This document shows, in pieces, positions 22,601 through 33,646 of a stretch of 64,000 bases of DNA. The notes beneath the pieces are model-generated. The model did not search any database, had not been told where the DNA came from, and saw only the letters and a list, made by a program, of their open reading frames with translations. Every line of letters starts with the position of its first letter. Position 1 is the stretch's first letter. The position numbers and the translations under genes are program-made. Source of the stretch: Larix kaempferi (taxonomy: Eukaryota > Streptophyta > Pinopsida > Pinales > Pinaceae); NCBI GenBank assembly GCA_027924585.1, contig BSBM01000608.1, positions 10,824,501 through 10,888,500 of the forward strand, given 5' to 3'.

Positions 22601-23678
22601 GGTTGTAGGAGGCTTCACCACTTCCTTTGATTGGGTATTGATAATCATCCCCAAGTTTCACCTTATGGGGTGATTCATGTTCAGATAGATTCACTAAAGA
22701 TTCCTTAAACCCAGTCATGTGTTTGGAAGCCCCACTATCAATCAACCAATCATTACAACCATGGGAGATAGTACCTATGAGAGCAGAGATTAGAACATAC
22801 TCTTCTTCACTTGATGAGTCATCATCACTTTCTGCCCTAGCCTTCTTCTTTGGAGATTCATCATCCTCGGCAGCATGAGCATGGAACTTTCTTTTGCTGC
22901 CCTTCTTCTTCTTGCTGAAGTTGTTGTTATTATCCCTTTTGTTCTTGGGATAGTCTGAAGCAAAGTGACCCTTCTCATTGCATGTGAAGCATCTTAGATC
23001 CTTCTTATTATTTTGATAGGATCTTTTGTAGCGAGAGTGCTCCTTCTTGGGCTTGCTTCTTTTGGTGTGAGTTGCGAGAGCTTGATCTTCACCTCCCATA
23101 TTTTCCTCACGAGCTACAAGTCTAGCTTCTTCTTGAGAGCATTCCTCCCATAGTTTACTGAAAGAGATCAATTTATTTCTTGCACGGATTCCTTGAATAA
23201 AGGAGTCCCGTGACCTAGGTAGGCCATTCAGAGTGGTCATAACAACTTCACCATTGTCCACTACTTCATCCACTGCTTCAAGTTGCTCCTTCATATGAGA
23301 GACCTTGGAGAAGTAAGATTGAATGGTTTCTCCATTCAACATCTTGACCCCTTTCAATTGATTCCGCAGAGTCATCTTTCGATTTATGTTCTTCCCTTCA
23401 AATAGCTTGGTCAAAGAGTCAAACATCTCCTTGGGTGTCTTTAGAGAAGACACATGGGGTATGAGATGGTCTTTGATAGGATCAGCAATGATTCTCTTTG
23501 CCTTGACCAAGTTATTCTTATGCAATACCTTGGCCTCTTCATCCTCTGGGATAGGGATGTCTTCTTTCATATATGAGTCCAACTCATTCTCTTCCAGGAT
23601 TAACCCAATCCTATACTTCCAAGCTCAAAAGTTATCAGCCCCTTCAAGCTTATCCTCAAGCTTGGTGTGGTGAGACAT
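19654..23678 (-). pseudogene. copia gag-pol polyprotein, broken
   Basis: Domains in order: UBN2-type Gag from the ATG at 23678; a zinc knuckle with its third ligand region intact but the last Cys replaced by Tyr (CFTCNEKGHFASDY); protease WLIDSGASKHMTG; GAG-pre-integrase (ELWHRRLAHMHYRALP ... CKGCAKGK); integrase with FRSDNGGEF; RT with [11 protein letters not shown] and LLYVDDLF (YVDD at 20602-20613); RNase H with STADRKSTSG. Lesions: TGA at 23625-23627, TAA at 21915, a stop near 21798, a frameshift near 21650, and a TAG at 20026 where copia RNase H normally has Gln. RT itself keeps its catalytic Asps. Confidence 0.9.
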
Positions 23679-24241
23679 CGTAAAGAGTACCTCAAATGGA
23701 AATAGAAAAGATTTAGGTCTTACCACTTGAAATGCTGAAAACTGGATCTGGTCCCGGATTAGGGTTTGTCGAAAAAACCCTAAAAATTCAAAATGTGAAT
23801 TTCAATTTTTTGAAAGGATAGAAAGATGCGCTTTCATGAGCTGATCAGCCTAGTGTATTCAGAATTTGAGATCAGCAAAGCTTTACCCTTCATATTTTCC
23901 TTTTTGTCCTCCCGGGTTCACTAGGGAGAGCCCTGAATTAGGGTTTGGGTTTCCTGGAGATCTACCCAGCCAAAAATCTCGATCCAAAGCTCTAAACTTC
24001 GATTTTTTCAAGTAGCTTCCATCTATGTCTTCAGATTTCAGAAATTCCTATTTTTGTGGAAACCCTAATTTTTAGGGCCAAATCTGAAAAATGCTCAGAA
24101 TTGAATTCTGATTGGACAGATAGATTTTCCTTGATGAGTAGAGTCAATATACTATACTGCTTTTCCAAAATATGTGGAGAGAAACCCAATAAACAAGAAA
24201 CTCAAGTTTCCGTCACTGTAAAATGTCTTCTTCTCAGGTTA
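23679..24241 (-). other. Leader between primer site and gag
   Basis: About 560 bases of untranslated leader on the minus strand. No open frame of note and no repeat. Confidence 0.6.
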
Positions 24242-24253
24242 GCTCTGATACCA
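24242..24253 (-). promoter_or_regulatory. Primer binding site, tRNA-Met
   Basis: The minus strand reads TGGTATCAGAGC directly after the LTR end AACA. This is the standard plant copia site. Confidence 0.9.
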
Positions 24254-24280
24254 TGTTAAATTTTGAGCATTAATTCACAA
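24254..24280 (-). repeat. 27-bp remnant of the 5' LTR
   Basis: It matches the first 27 plus-strand bases of the LTR at 17563 exactly (tgttaaatttt...attcacaa), then diverges abruptly. The rest of the LTR, including any promoter, is gone, so this copy cannot be transcribed from its own LTR. Confidence 0.85.
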
Positions 24281-24426
24281 GCAAGTACCTGGCCATATAT
24301 ATATCAACTCATGAGCACATAGATCAAAACCTGCTACGGCTTATGCTCAATAATAAATCACCTATGCTGGGTTCGTAGCCCAATATAACATCATAACCTA
24401 GTTAGTCAAAAAGTTGGGATATTACA

Positions 24427-24566
24427 AGGACACATCATCATGTCATCTTATTTTTAATTTGTGAAAGAATCTGGAAAACATCTTGAGCATTTTTTTGGTG
24501 CATTGGTTTTCAATGAGAGAAATTTGAGAGATTAGGAAAGAGATATAATAAGGTTTCTTAAATTAT
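24427..24566. repeat. Rest of copy 2 of the 208-bp repeat
   Basis: After the duplication aggac the sequence matches 4488-4585 and completes the tandem unit interrupted at 4692. Near 24567 it passes without a spacer into a copia LTR that lacks its first part. This marks a breakpoint of the large duplication. Confidence 0.8.
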
Positions 24567-25301
24567 TGGGTCTTGCATTAATGACATAAAGTGTCTTAAT
24601 TAAATGTATTTGTAAAGTACTTTATGATGTGTAGTTATAATTTTAAAGTGAGATGTACTTTATTAAAGTGATTGTACTTTATAAAGTGAACTTTCTATTT
24701 ATTTAGGGTAAAAGTGACTTTTCAAAAAGAAGTGATTTTTATATAGTCATGATTTAAGTGATTTAAGTCATCTTGAGATTAAATCACAGTCTTAGATCTT
24801 GTGGGACAAGATCTAATCTGAGTAAAAGACAAGGAGTTACCTTAACGAGAAAGGATAAAATGACTTCATGAGACCATTGGCACTCACCCCAAGAGAGTTA
24901 TTGGAGTGGTACGAATTCCAAAGTGTGGAGTTCTTGAGTGGTTCAAATTCCAAGGATCATCTTGTAGAGAGGAGCTCAACTTCCAAGAGTGAGGGCTTTG
25001 TTGAGCAGTTGAGAGAAGAGAAGAGGCAGTAGCAAGAGTGGGCATAAATCCCAAGGCGTGGGAACATTTCCCAGGACAAGTACAACCATTAATGAGTAGG
25101 CCATACTGTACATTCTGGTGGGGTCGTATTGTTGATTTGGTCTACACAAAAAACAAGGCAAGAGGCACAGTTTTCAAGGAAGTTGACAAATTGTATTGCT
25201 AAAGAATCTGTACAGCATAAGAGAGGTCGTACAACTGATCTGACTGGGTGTCGAAATCGAGGTGGATTGATTTGCAAAGAGACTATCTGGGGACGTAAAG
25301 T

Positions 25302-25581
25302 TGTTAAGATCCTAGTGGACGGCCTTCACTAACATCTCGAGGTTTTGGTGTAAAGATTCGTATCATTTGGTATCAGATCCTCCACCCAGGTTCGAGTCAC
25401 AGAGCGGGTGGCAACGTCGGCATTGCAGTGTTCATCTGAGGATCGTAAGGCTCAAAGGGGACACCATTGTATGAGTGCACATCCAGCCCAAAGTCTGGAC
25501 TGCGAAGCGTGGTGGGATGTTAAGATCCTAGTGGATGGCCTTCACTAACATCTCGAGGTTTTGGTGTAACGGTTCGTATCA
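25302..25581 (+). mobile_element. TRIM/SMART-like miniature LTR element, 280 bp
   Basis: Two 64-bp direct repeats (25302-25365 and 25518-25581), starting TGTTAAGATCC and ending CGTATCA, differ at three positions. Two bases after the first lies TGGTATCAGATCC, a tRNA-Met-type primer site. A purine-rich gtggtgggat precedes the second. The 152-bp interior has no coding capacity. The flanks are aaagt at left and atagt at right. The empty site in the sister LTR (48315-48330) reads cgtatagtctgg, so the duplication was atagt with one change. It is absent from both sister LTRs, so it inserted after they split. Confidence 0.85.
25368..25379 (+). promoter_or_regulatory. Primer binding site of the miniature element
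   Basis: TGGTATCAGATC matches 10-11 bases of the initiator tRNA-Met site at the expected 2-base distance from the short LTR. Confidence 0.75.
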
Positions 25582-28500
25582 ATAGTCTGGATGTTTTACT
25601 AAGGAAACATATTGCATAGTTTACGAGTTGAATTTTTGGGCTCGGATTTTGGGAAAAAAATTGTACTGTACTGAAAATTTAATGGTGTACCTTACTATTG
25701 TTGTAATGCTGAGATTGTATATTGCTCAATAATAAAAATCTCTTGGATTGGTTTTCTCTCGGGGTGGGAGGGGGTTTCCAGGGTCTATTAGAACAAAAAT
25801 CACTGTGTTAAAGTGTTATTATAATATGTTGGTTATTAACTATATCCATTTTAATATGTACTTAGCTAGCAGTACATTAGCTTACAGAATCTATAAATTT
25901 AATTCTTATGAATTGTGTTATGGTCTGCTTCCTGTAGAAGACTGATATCAATGGCTAGCTAAGTGTTTGACCTAATTTGTCAGTTCAGTGAACTGTGTGT
26001 ATACATACTTCATATTTTTATCATTTTGATCCATATTCTTACATTAAAAATAGAAAAAATTAGGTACTTAAGTGAAGCATTCCACCTGATAATTTGGCAC
26101 ACTACCAATTTGGAAACATGGAATAAATAGTGTTTTTGGATCTTTTCTACTCTAGCATGATTTCCTGAATCAACAAAATATCTCTTTCAAATTTTGAGTA
26201 GTTTTTTTAGGGCTAGTTCCTTTTTGGGAATCCCAAATCCCTTATAATTGTGGAAAAAAAAAATTCATATATTCATCTTCACAACAAATGCCCCTACTAT
26301 AAGGGGCCCAACTATAGAGAGTTATTTATTGCTTCTCAACCTCATATTTTTCTTACCGATGCTAACACTCATTTCCTCTCATGAGTGAGAGATTTGAGGT
26401 AGCCTTTGTTTACCCTCGAACACCTGATCATTGCCTCAAAAACTTACCTACTATGACAACCTTGGATGACCTCAAATTGTATCTAGAGGGGTTCATAGGA
26501 ACAACTACAACCCATGGTAATTTAGTTTTTTGCTTCTTAGATGAAATTCAATACTGCAATCACCAAAATCGTTAGGGTGGTAAGTAGGGATGGGGTTGGA
26601 AATAATGTCATAGTGAAGTTGAAATGGAGTCATCAAACTCAACATTGCTCCCCCTAAAGAAGAACTTCTTAACTAAATCCTTCTCGCCACATGAAGAGCA
26701 AGGGTCCTTTGGATTTTTTATTTCATTTTTTCTGAGGTAGAGATTGGAGGGACCTCCCTCACATTTGAGACTTGAGCATTAAGGTTTTGGGGTTGGGATT
26801 TCTTTTCAAACTTAGAGCTAGTGAGAGAGGGAATGCCCTGAGAAAACTATATCTCATTACCCTTCTAAAGATCAATCTATATTTCCCACATCGTTTGACC
26901 TATGAACATTCAAAACGAGAGAATTAGAATAGAATGGATATTGCAATTACCTAGAAATGAAGAGGGCTTGGGGGCTATAATTTACCATTCCAGGATCTAA
27001 GAGATTCAAGGTTTCTACCTCTAGTGGAAGCTTATCTTATCATCAAGGTTTCATGACACCTACATTTTTTTATCATGGGTGTTATTTAAAAATCATCCAT
27101 CACATTTGAATTAGAACCTACTCATTGAATGAATATGGTGGTTAGTCAAGGAGTCTACTTCATAGTTATGAAGGCATGGGGCCTAGTTACAATCATCATC
27201 GAGAAGCCTAATTGACCTGATCCTAAATGGAAATCCAAATCTCCTCCATTCTCATGCACAATCTTCCCATTCTAATTCAAATTCACTCATTCACACTCAT
27301 CATTCTCATGTTCCAATACCACTAAAGTGTTGAACACTGCAACCTCATGCTTTACATTGATATACAATCTTGAAAATGACCAAAACTAGCCATGACATAG
27401 TATCTTGTGGAGTTTGGAAGAGATATGGATGGTTGTAGAGGAGCATAGAGATTGGGTTTTTTAGGAAATATCCCCTTATTAATTGTTGCTCATTGTGTGC
27501 CTTAGAATAAAGGTATATTTTTGCTATATTATTCAAAAGTTAAATAGCAAGATGACAATGGATGAGAATGCCATTAATGTTTGATCACTGGATAGTTCCC
27601 TAGAGTGTTTAGTTGTGAACAGATTAGTTGAACCCAAGAGAAATTGGGTCAATTAGGTCAGATGAGTGACATATGAATCTATAGTCGATGTCCTTCATGT
27701 GGTGGCCTAATTGCTTGACTTAGGGGTGGCATCTACTTTGCAATTAATTTTATGTTTGCTTACGAATTAATTTTGAAATAGTAATCTTAGTTTCAAATGA
27801 GGTTAGGCATGCTTATTCCACTGGATTAGTGATGAGCCACATAATTGACATCTTTTGCTACTCTTTTCCCCTTATTTTTAAATATTTTTTGCTTATCCAT
27901 GACCTTGTCTTAATCCATTTTAATGCTCATATGCAGAATTTAGGTTCAAGGTGTTTTCCATTATATTTGTTTAGTATTTCATTTGAATTTCTAATTAAAC
28001 ATTAGAAGAAAAAAAATATTTTCATTTATCTTTGAAAAATTGGTTAGTTTCTTGATTGTTGTAGAACAAGCTGTCATTTTCTATGGATACCATATCAAGA
28101 GGTCCACAAGGATATTGATATTTTTGGTATAAGGAATCTACAAGTTTATATAGACACATCCACAAAATATCTCGGACACCCAGATCATAATTTTAGAAAT
28201 ATTGGTTGACATTTGCTGCGGAACCTCTTCTACATGATTTGTTGCAAAACCTCTTATACATGATTTGTTGTAGAACCCACTAATGATGTTGCATATCCCG
28301 CCACGTACAAGACTGTTGTGTAACCTATCCGTTGTGGATGCTGCAAATCCCATCATCTACAAGCTGTTGTGTATATTGTTGATCCCATCATCTACAGGAG
28401 CTGTGGATGATGCATATTCCATCAGTTGTAGAATGTTGGAGGATCCAATAGATTTGTTGCAGAACCCACAAGTCAATATTTCAAATTTCAACCACCATGA

Positions 28501-29530
28501 TATGTATCTAGAAGCATCATCAACCATCTTGGATATGGAAAGAAATCTTGGATAAGATTGGCTAAGAATTGTCAGCAAGGATCATGGAACTAATTATGAG
28601 TTTGTTTTGACTGCTAATTATAAGCAAATTATTGAAACCACTTGAGAATATTTTGGATCTACATTTATTATTTGTTATTTATATTTCAAACAAGCTTATT
28701 TATAAAAGAGAGTTCCTTCTCCATTCTAAAGGGAAGGGTCTCTTAGAGCATAGTCCAAGCTATAATGGAATACACTACAATTTCTTGATATCTGATTTAT
28801 AATTTAGATTGCAGTTTGTTCATTTTATGTTAATGCTTGATTAGTTTATGTCGATGTAACTTTAATTCGCTACTCTGGTCTTGGGAGACAGAGCTCACTC
28901 CATGAAAACAGGGCATGGTGCGATTTAATGATCTTCTATTTCTTTTTATGTATGTTCTTATTTATTGCTGCAATTTGATTTCATAATGTATTTTACTTTT
29001 GCAAGATAAGTCTATTCATTTTATTACCGAAAATAGATTGGTCTTTTAATTCAGTTTGTTTGCATGAGTTCAATTTCTTTTGGTTTCAACTAAGTACATA
29101 GATTACCATCAATTCTTCCATGTCACAAATCCCTAAGACTTTGATTCTTAGTTGGCCAAATTTTAGTTCTTTTATTTTTAATTTTACAAGTGTGTTTTTT
29201 TTCTTTTCCACAAAATAATTTCCAAATCATAGATTAGTTTTCCTTAGAGCTTGCAAACAATGATAGCGATGATTTATGGAAATAGGAAATTCTTAAATCT
29301 TGCCAACAAATAACCTAGTGACAACAAGGTCTCAATAGTTTAATCAATGTTCAAGTACATGATCATTGCCAAGAGATTGAGTTAGCTCTCATTTATGAAG
29401 TGTGATGAGTGATACAGTTTCATTTTCTTAGAAAGCATATTAGATAAACTAATGCAAGATATCAACTGTAGCATGCATATACAATACACGACACCTCGCA
29501 AGCATTTGGACTCTAGGAGGTTGATAAATT

Positions 29531-29802
29531 AATGCATGGTTGTTTTAGTTACTCTTGCTATAAAATAGTGATATAATTAATTAACCCATCAATTAGTTCA
29601 TTGCATGCATGCGTAAAATTCAAATAGCTTTAATGAGTTCAAATTTATATTAAGATCTTTTAACCTAATGCATGGTTGATTTAGTTGCCCTTGCAATAAA
29701 ATAGTGAGATAATTAATTGACCCATCAATTAGTTCATTGCATGCATGCATAAAATTCAAATAGCTTTAATGAGTTCAAATTTATATTAAGATCTTTTAAT
29801 CT
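29531..29802. repeat. 136-bp tandem duplication, copy A only
   Basis: Units start aatgcatggttg at 29531 and 29667 and end near aagatcttttaa. Copy B has a single unit near 58380-58515, so the duplication arose after the two blocks separated, or was lost from B. Confidence 0.85.
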
Positions 29803-30081
29803 AGATCATATCTCTACTTTGGATTGGGACAAAATAATTTTATTATTTGTGTACAAAAATCTACACTCTTTATTATTATTTTAATCCATCATCTCTACAC
29901 TAACCCTAGTTCCTAGAAATAATCATTAATGAACAAATATGTTTTGAGCTTCACTAGATAATGCAGTTTGATTCTTATTTTATTATATCTTTTTAAAGAC
30001 CTAACATATTGTGATCGAGTATATGCTCTTTTTATTTTATTATTTACTTTAGAAAGCCCATTTTAGACATCAAATATCCCC

Positions 30082-30215
30082 TAGTGTAAGAATGGGGGTC
30101 CTATGTATATAAATAAAGCCAATATCCCTAACATAAAATGTAAGTTGTTAGTGTAAGAAGGGGGTCCTATGTATATAAATAAATCCAATACCCTAACATA
30201 ATATGTAAGTTGGTA
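30082..30215. repeat. 67-bp tandem duplication, copy A only
   Basis: Units start tagtgtaaga at 30082 and 30149 and contain ggggtcctatgtatataaat. Copy B has one unit near 58792-58858. Confidence 0.85.
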
Positions 30216-31078
30216 ATAAGAGTTATTAGACCCATATTATTTAAAATTGACATTTTTACAATATTGGAACCTTGATAAGTTTTGTCCCAAAGCTTTCTCT
30301 AATCCTAATACAAATAATTTCTTAATCACTTGATATAAGTTGGCCTCACTACGTGAAATGGCCTATTGAGCCACAAATAGCCTATGGAACCCAAGTAATA
30401 ATTGATATAATAAATACATACACTGTGTCTAGAAGTTTTATAATCCTTGGTTGTGTTAGGGGCACAACATGCCCTTATATATTAGAGTGCTTTGAGATTG
30501 GGATATCTTTCTAATATTTTCTAGGCCCTCTTCAAAAAGATAGTGATCATATAGATGTGAAAAAAACAATATTTCTACAAATATAATTTATCCTTCTTCC
30601 TCACAATTAAGATTGTAAGTGTTATTGTAGTTTTTCTTCATCTTGAAAAAGTGACAATTGAAAGTGTTGTTGTAGTTCTTCATCCTAAACAAATGACAAT
30701 TTAAAGTGTTATTGATATAGTTGTTAAGTAACGTGAGAAGCATACTTTTACAATGTCTTGTAGAAGATGCATCTCCTCGTGACACTCATCTAAAGAAAAC
30801 CTTCTTTGTTTTTAGCCACATTCATTGGGCTTTGTTCTTCCTCTCTTGCTAAATGAATTTCTAGTACAATAATTTCAACTCTTTGACCATTTTGCTTATG
30901 AAATTAACAGTTTCTAAATAGACACTTTGATTCCATAACTTGATCAATCTAAGCAACAAATCAAAATTATGAACTCTGCATGACACAAATAAATGCTCTC
31001 AGAATCAAAAACATATTGTGGCCCAATTCAAATGCTCATTAATTTTTTCATTGTAAACCCAGATAGAGCATATGATAT

Positions 31079-31300
31079 ATCAAAAAATATGTAAGAAGAT
31101 GAGTTTTTCAATGGGTAAGGCAAACCTAGAACGTTCTTTTAACACATCCAAAATCACAATTTTCCAAACTTCAATATCCTTTTATGCTCCATCAAAAAAT
31201 ATCTAAGATGAGTTTATCAATGGGTAAGTCATACCTAGAACATTCTTTTAACACATCCTAAATCACAATTTTCCAAACTTTGATATCCTTGTCATTTCAC
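31079..31300. repeat. 112-bp tandem duplication in both copies
   Basis: Units start atcaaaaaatat at 31079 and 31191. The same pair occurs at about 59716-59935, so it predates the segmental duplication. Confidence 0.8.
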
Positions 31301-33550
31301 CTCCTTGATGATTTTAATTGAAACCACCTAATTTTCAGGTGGTTAGGCTCGAAATGTGTATGGTTATTTGCATTTTTCTCCTTGGCATCATATTAGGACA
31401 TCAAACTTATTTTGCTTAAAGAATAAGTTCTTGATGTTTAAGGAACAAGTTGTGTACTAACAGTGGAATGCAATAGAAACAATCTCTAGGCTAGTTTGCA
31501 AACAGTTTTAACAATACTCTATTATGTAGTTTATGTTACATGCTATAAAGGTAAATGTTGTTTGGTAATTAGCATCCAGATGGTAATTTTTATTATGAAT
31601 AAATCAATCATGGAGGGTTTAAAGTGTAAGTATAACAATGAGAAGCCATGTTTATTTCTTACAAAACCCTTCCCGCATAAGCTACATGACAAGGTTTCCT
31701 ACAAACCTCCCTTTGTGAATTACTATATATCTCCATGAGGAAATAGTATATTCATTTTTTAGAGAAATAAAAGCCAAAGTATTGTTGGAAGGCCTATCCA
31801 ATATCAAGTAAATTACTCCCTTGCTTTGTTTTCTTGACAGACTTTTAGTACCATCAATCATCATGGAAATGTTCCAATAGTCTAAAATATTAGAATCAAT
31901 TTATTATTTTGCAGCATTAAACCCTTGTCCTGGGTTACTCAACATGCAACTGTTAGTAATAAGAAACATGCAATCAATTAGTTTTCCATGTGTACTTCAA
32001 AATTGGCTTTCCCGTAACATACAGAATTATCTTGATGAATATAATGTATTAGGATTAATGCATAGAAGTCAACCCATTTGGAGCATTGTATTTATAATTG
32101 ACACTGGGAACTACTTTGGTGCAGGAAAACATCCCAAATACTTTGCTCGAGTAGAAAAAAAGGAAGATTTTAGCATTCTCAAGTTTGAAAGACAAATTCA
32201 AATTCATTAGACATGTTTGAGAATGAAATCCAATTGACAAATTTGTTGCAAAGAAGTGCAACATAATATTCTTGCACACAAGTGCATTACTTGTAGATTC
32301 AAAATGCTATCTTTATTTGTTCTATCAACTAGATGTGTTTACTGGCTTGCACTCAAACAAATCTAATTATAGGGGAAAAAGCATGCACTAGAGCATTACT
32401 TGTAAAAGAGAAGATCTTCGGTGATTGCACCGAGAGAAGCAAGGTGTGTTCTACAACTCAGCAATGAAGAGATTGTAATGTCTGTCCCATGTAATGTATG
32501 TCCCATTCGTCCCAATATGATATGTGATACAAAACTAAAAATATACCTATAATAAATCTAATATGAGCTAAATAATAATCATTCACAAATATTTATATAT
32601 AAAAAAAATAATACTATAAAAATGAAATCATATCATAAAAAGAGGAATTTGAGACAATTTTTTGGCACCATTCATGTATTTTTTATTAATCCACAGTATC
32701 ATCAACCAGTAAATTGCATCTCAATTATTTTTTGAATCCCTCTCGATGCTTACTATATATATATATACTAATTATGGATCTTTTAAGCACTGAAAGATTT
32801 GCATCTCAAATGTTTTTTAGATCTCTCTCGATGCTTACTAGATCCAGAGTTAAGATGGATCTATGTTGGTTATAGTTATCATCCTTGAAGAACAAAGCAG
32901 CATCTTCCAACTTCTAAAGGGTTGAAACTTAACTGGCAAACTTTTGGTTCATGATAAATAATATCAAACCAATGGCCATCGTATAATGAACTCACTATAT
33001 TCCTTTTTGGAGTTTTAAAAAGAACTATGGAGATGTGTGTCTTAATTCATCTTCAACAACCGAAGACTTGAAACTCGAGGCAAAGAGAGAGTTAAGTAAT
33101 TTAAGAATCAATTCATAAATTGAAAAAGACAAATTATAGAAACATGTCATGGAACATAAAAATACAAATGATATTAAAATTTCAAATCCTTAAGATGTAG
33201 AAAACACTTGAATAGATTGTTTTTGGAATATTACAAATCCTTAAGATGTAGAAAACACTTGATAGTTTTTGGAATAAACGTGTGATAGGCACATTCTATT
33301 ACTTGGGTGATCTCATCATCATAATCACCCATCCCTTTTCACAAATGGGACATATAACCAATAAGAATTTTCATTGTACAAATGTTCTCCTCAATAGACT
33401 ATGCTTGGTAAAACGTGTGTATCATCAGCCTAAGGTATATGGTCACATCATCCAAGAACTGGTAACATGGATCTAACAACAAATAAGAATGAAGCACTGA
33501 GATACTACCACGAACATGAGGAGCGTACATACCATACTGATACTAAGCCC

Positions 33551-33646
33551 TCACTTTTTTGAAGTCTTTTGTTTCTTCGCAGATGGCTTTTTCACTGCTT
33601 TCTTGCCTGGCTTTCCTGCAGGTCTAGGCTTCCTTTTTGTTCCAGC
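33551..33646 (-). CDS. Possible lysine-rich terminal exon of an unknown gene
   Basis: On the minus strand a splice-acceptor-like ttgtgcag is followed by 31 codons and a TGA. The peptide is very basic, with Lys-rich blocks such as KPGKKAVKKPSAKKQK, like the tails of chromatin or nucleolar proteins. The phase is clean and the sequence downstream on the minus strand is AT-rich, as a 3' UTR would be. No upstream exon was identified to the right, and I cannot name a family. It could be a real last exon, a captured gene fragment, or chance. Copy B stops at exactly the base matching the start of this region. Confidence 0.35.
   Translation of the reverse strand, partial: AGTKRKPRPAGKPGKKAVKKPSAKKQKTSKK

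Larger units (their letters stand above)
17563..24307 (-). mobile_element. Minus-strand Ty1/copia element, 5' LTR mostly deleted
   Basis: On the minus strand the order is a truncated 5' LTR (24254-24280), tRNA-Met primer site, gag-pol, a 1.5-kb repeat-rich 3' region, polypurine tract and a full 605-bp 3' LTR (17563-18167). It lies inside the solo LTR, 102 bp from the Ogre-like element. The outer boundary is uncertain: similarity to the LTR stops after 24280, and a short match to the other LTR end (catatatatatcaa) suggests it ended near 24307. The target duplication is not clear (ctcag at left, ctcat at right). Confidence 0.8.
4693..24426. mobile_element. Old solo LTR (about 2.6 kb) split by two nested elements
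   Basis: The left end TGTAATGTCCC and the right end GGGATATTACA form an 11-bp near-perfect inverted terminus. They are bracketed by the 5-bp duplication aggac (4688-4692 and 24427-24431). Subtracting the nested elements leaves 4693-7114, 17466-17562 and roughly 24308-24426, about 2.6 kb in all. No second copy of the right end occurs within 4693-7114 and no coding domain is present, so a single LTR left by LTR-LTR recombination fits best. A small DNA transposon is less likely given the 5-bp duplication and TG...CA ends. Confidence 0.65.
24567..26023 (+). repeat. Left-truncated copia LTR (copy A)
   Basis: It aligns with the LTRs at 38708-39926 and 47515-48765 but lacks about the first 70 bases. 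It ends tttttatca, followed by ttttg. The 3' LTR at 48765 is followed by gtttg and then the same flank. It shares indels with 47515-48765 that 38708-39926 lacks, so it is a duplicate of that 3' LTR, not an independent insertion. Confidence 0.85.
26024..33550. other. Gene-free duplicated flank (copy A)
   Basis: In 7.5 kb I recognise no gene, RNA or transposon end. Short frames exist, and several recur in copy B (27345-27536, 30588-30785, 31496-31738, 31944-32210, 33282-33476), but only because the DNA is duplicated. Comparing copies shows replacements, stops and frame changes with no sign of constraint. Three local tandem duplications are listed separately. Confidence 0.55.
24567..33556. repeat. 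Segmental duplication, copy A
   Basis: This block, a copia LTR 3' part plus about 7.5 kb of flank, recurs in direct orientation at 47582-64000. Matching anchors: 27591 with 50398/56453, 31335 with 59972, 33556 with 64000. Sampled identity is roughly 92-95%. Copy A lacks the copia and hAT of copy B but has its own TRIM and two extra tandem duplications. The true right end of the homology lies beyond the window. Confidence 0.9.

Noticed and set aside
27345-27536. Small frame repeated at 50152-50343
   Set aside because: Its similarity is fully explained by the segmental duplication; it has no domain and a random-looking composition.
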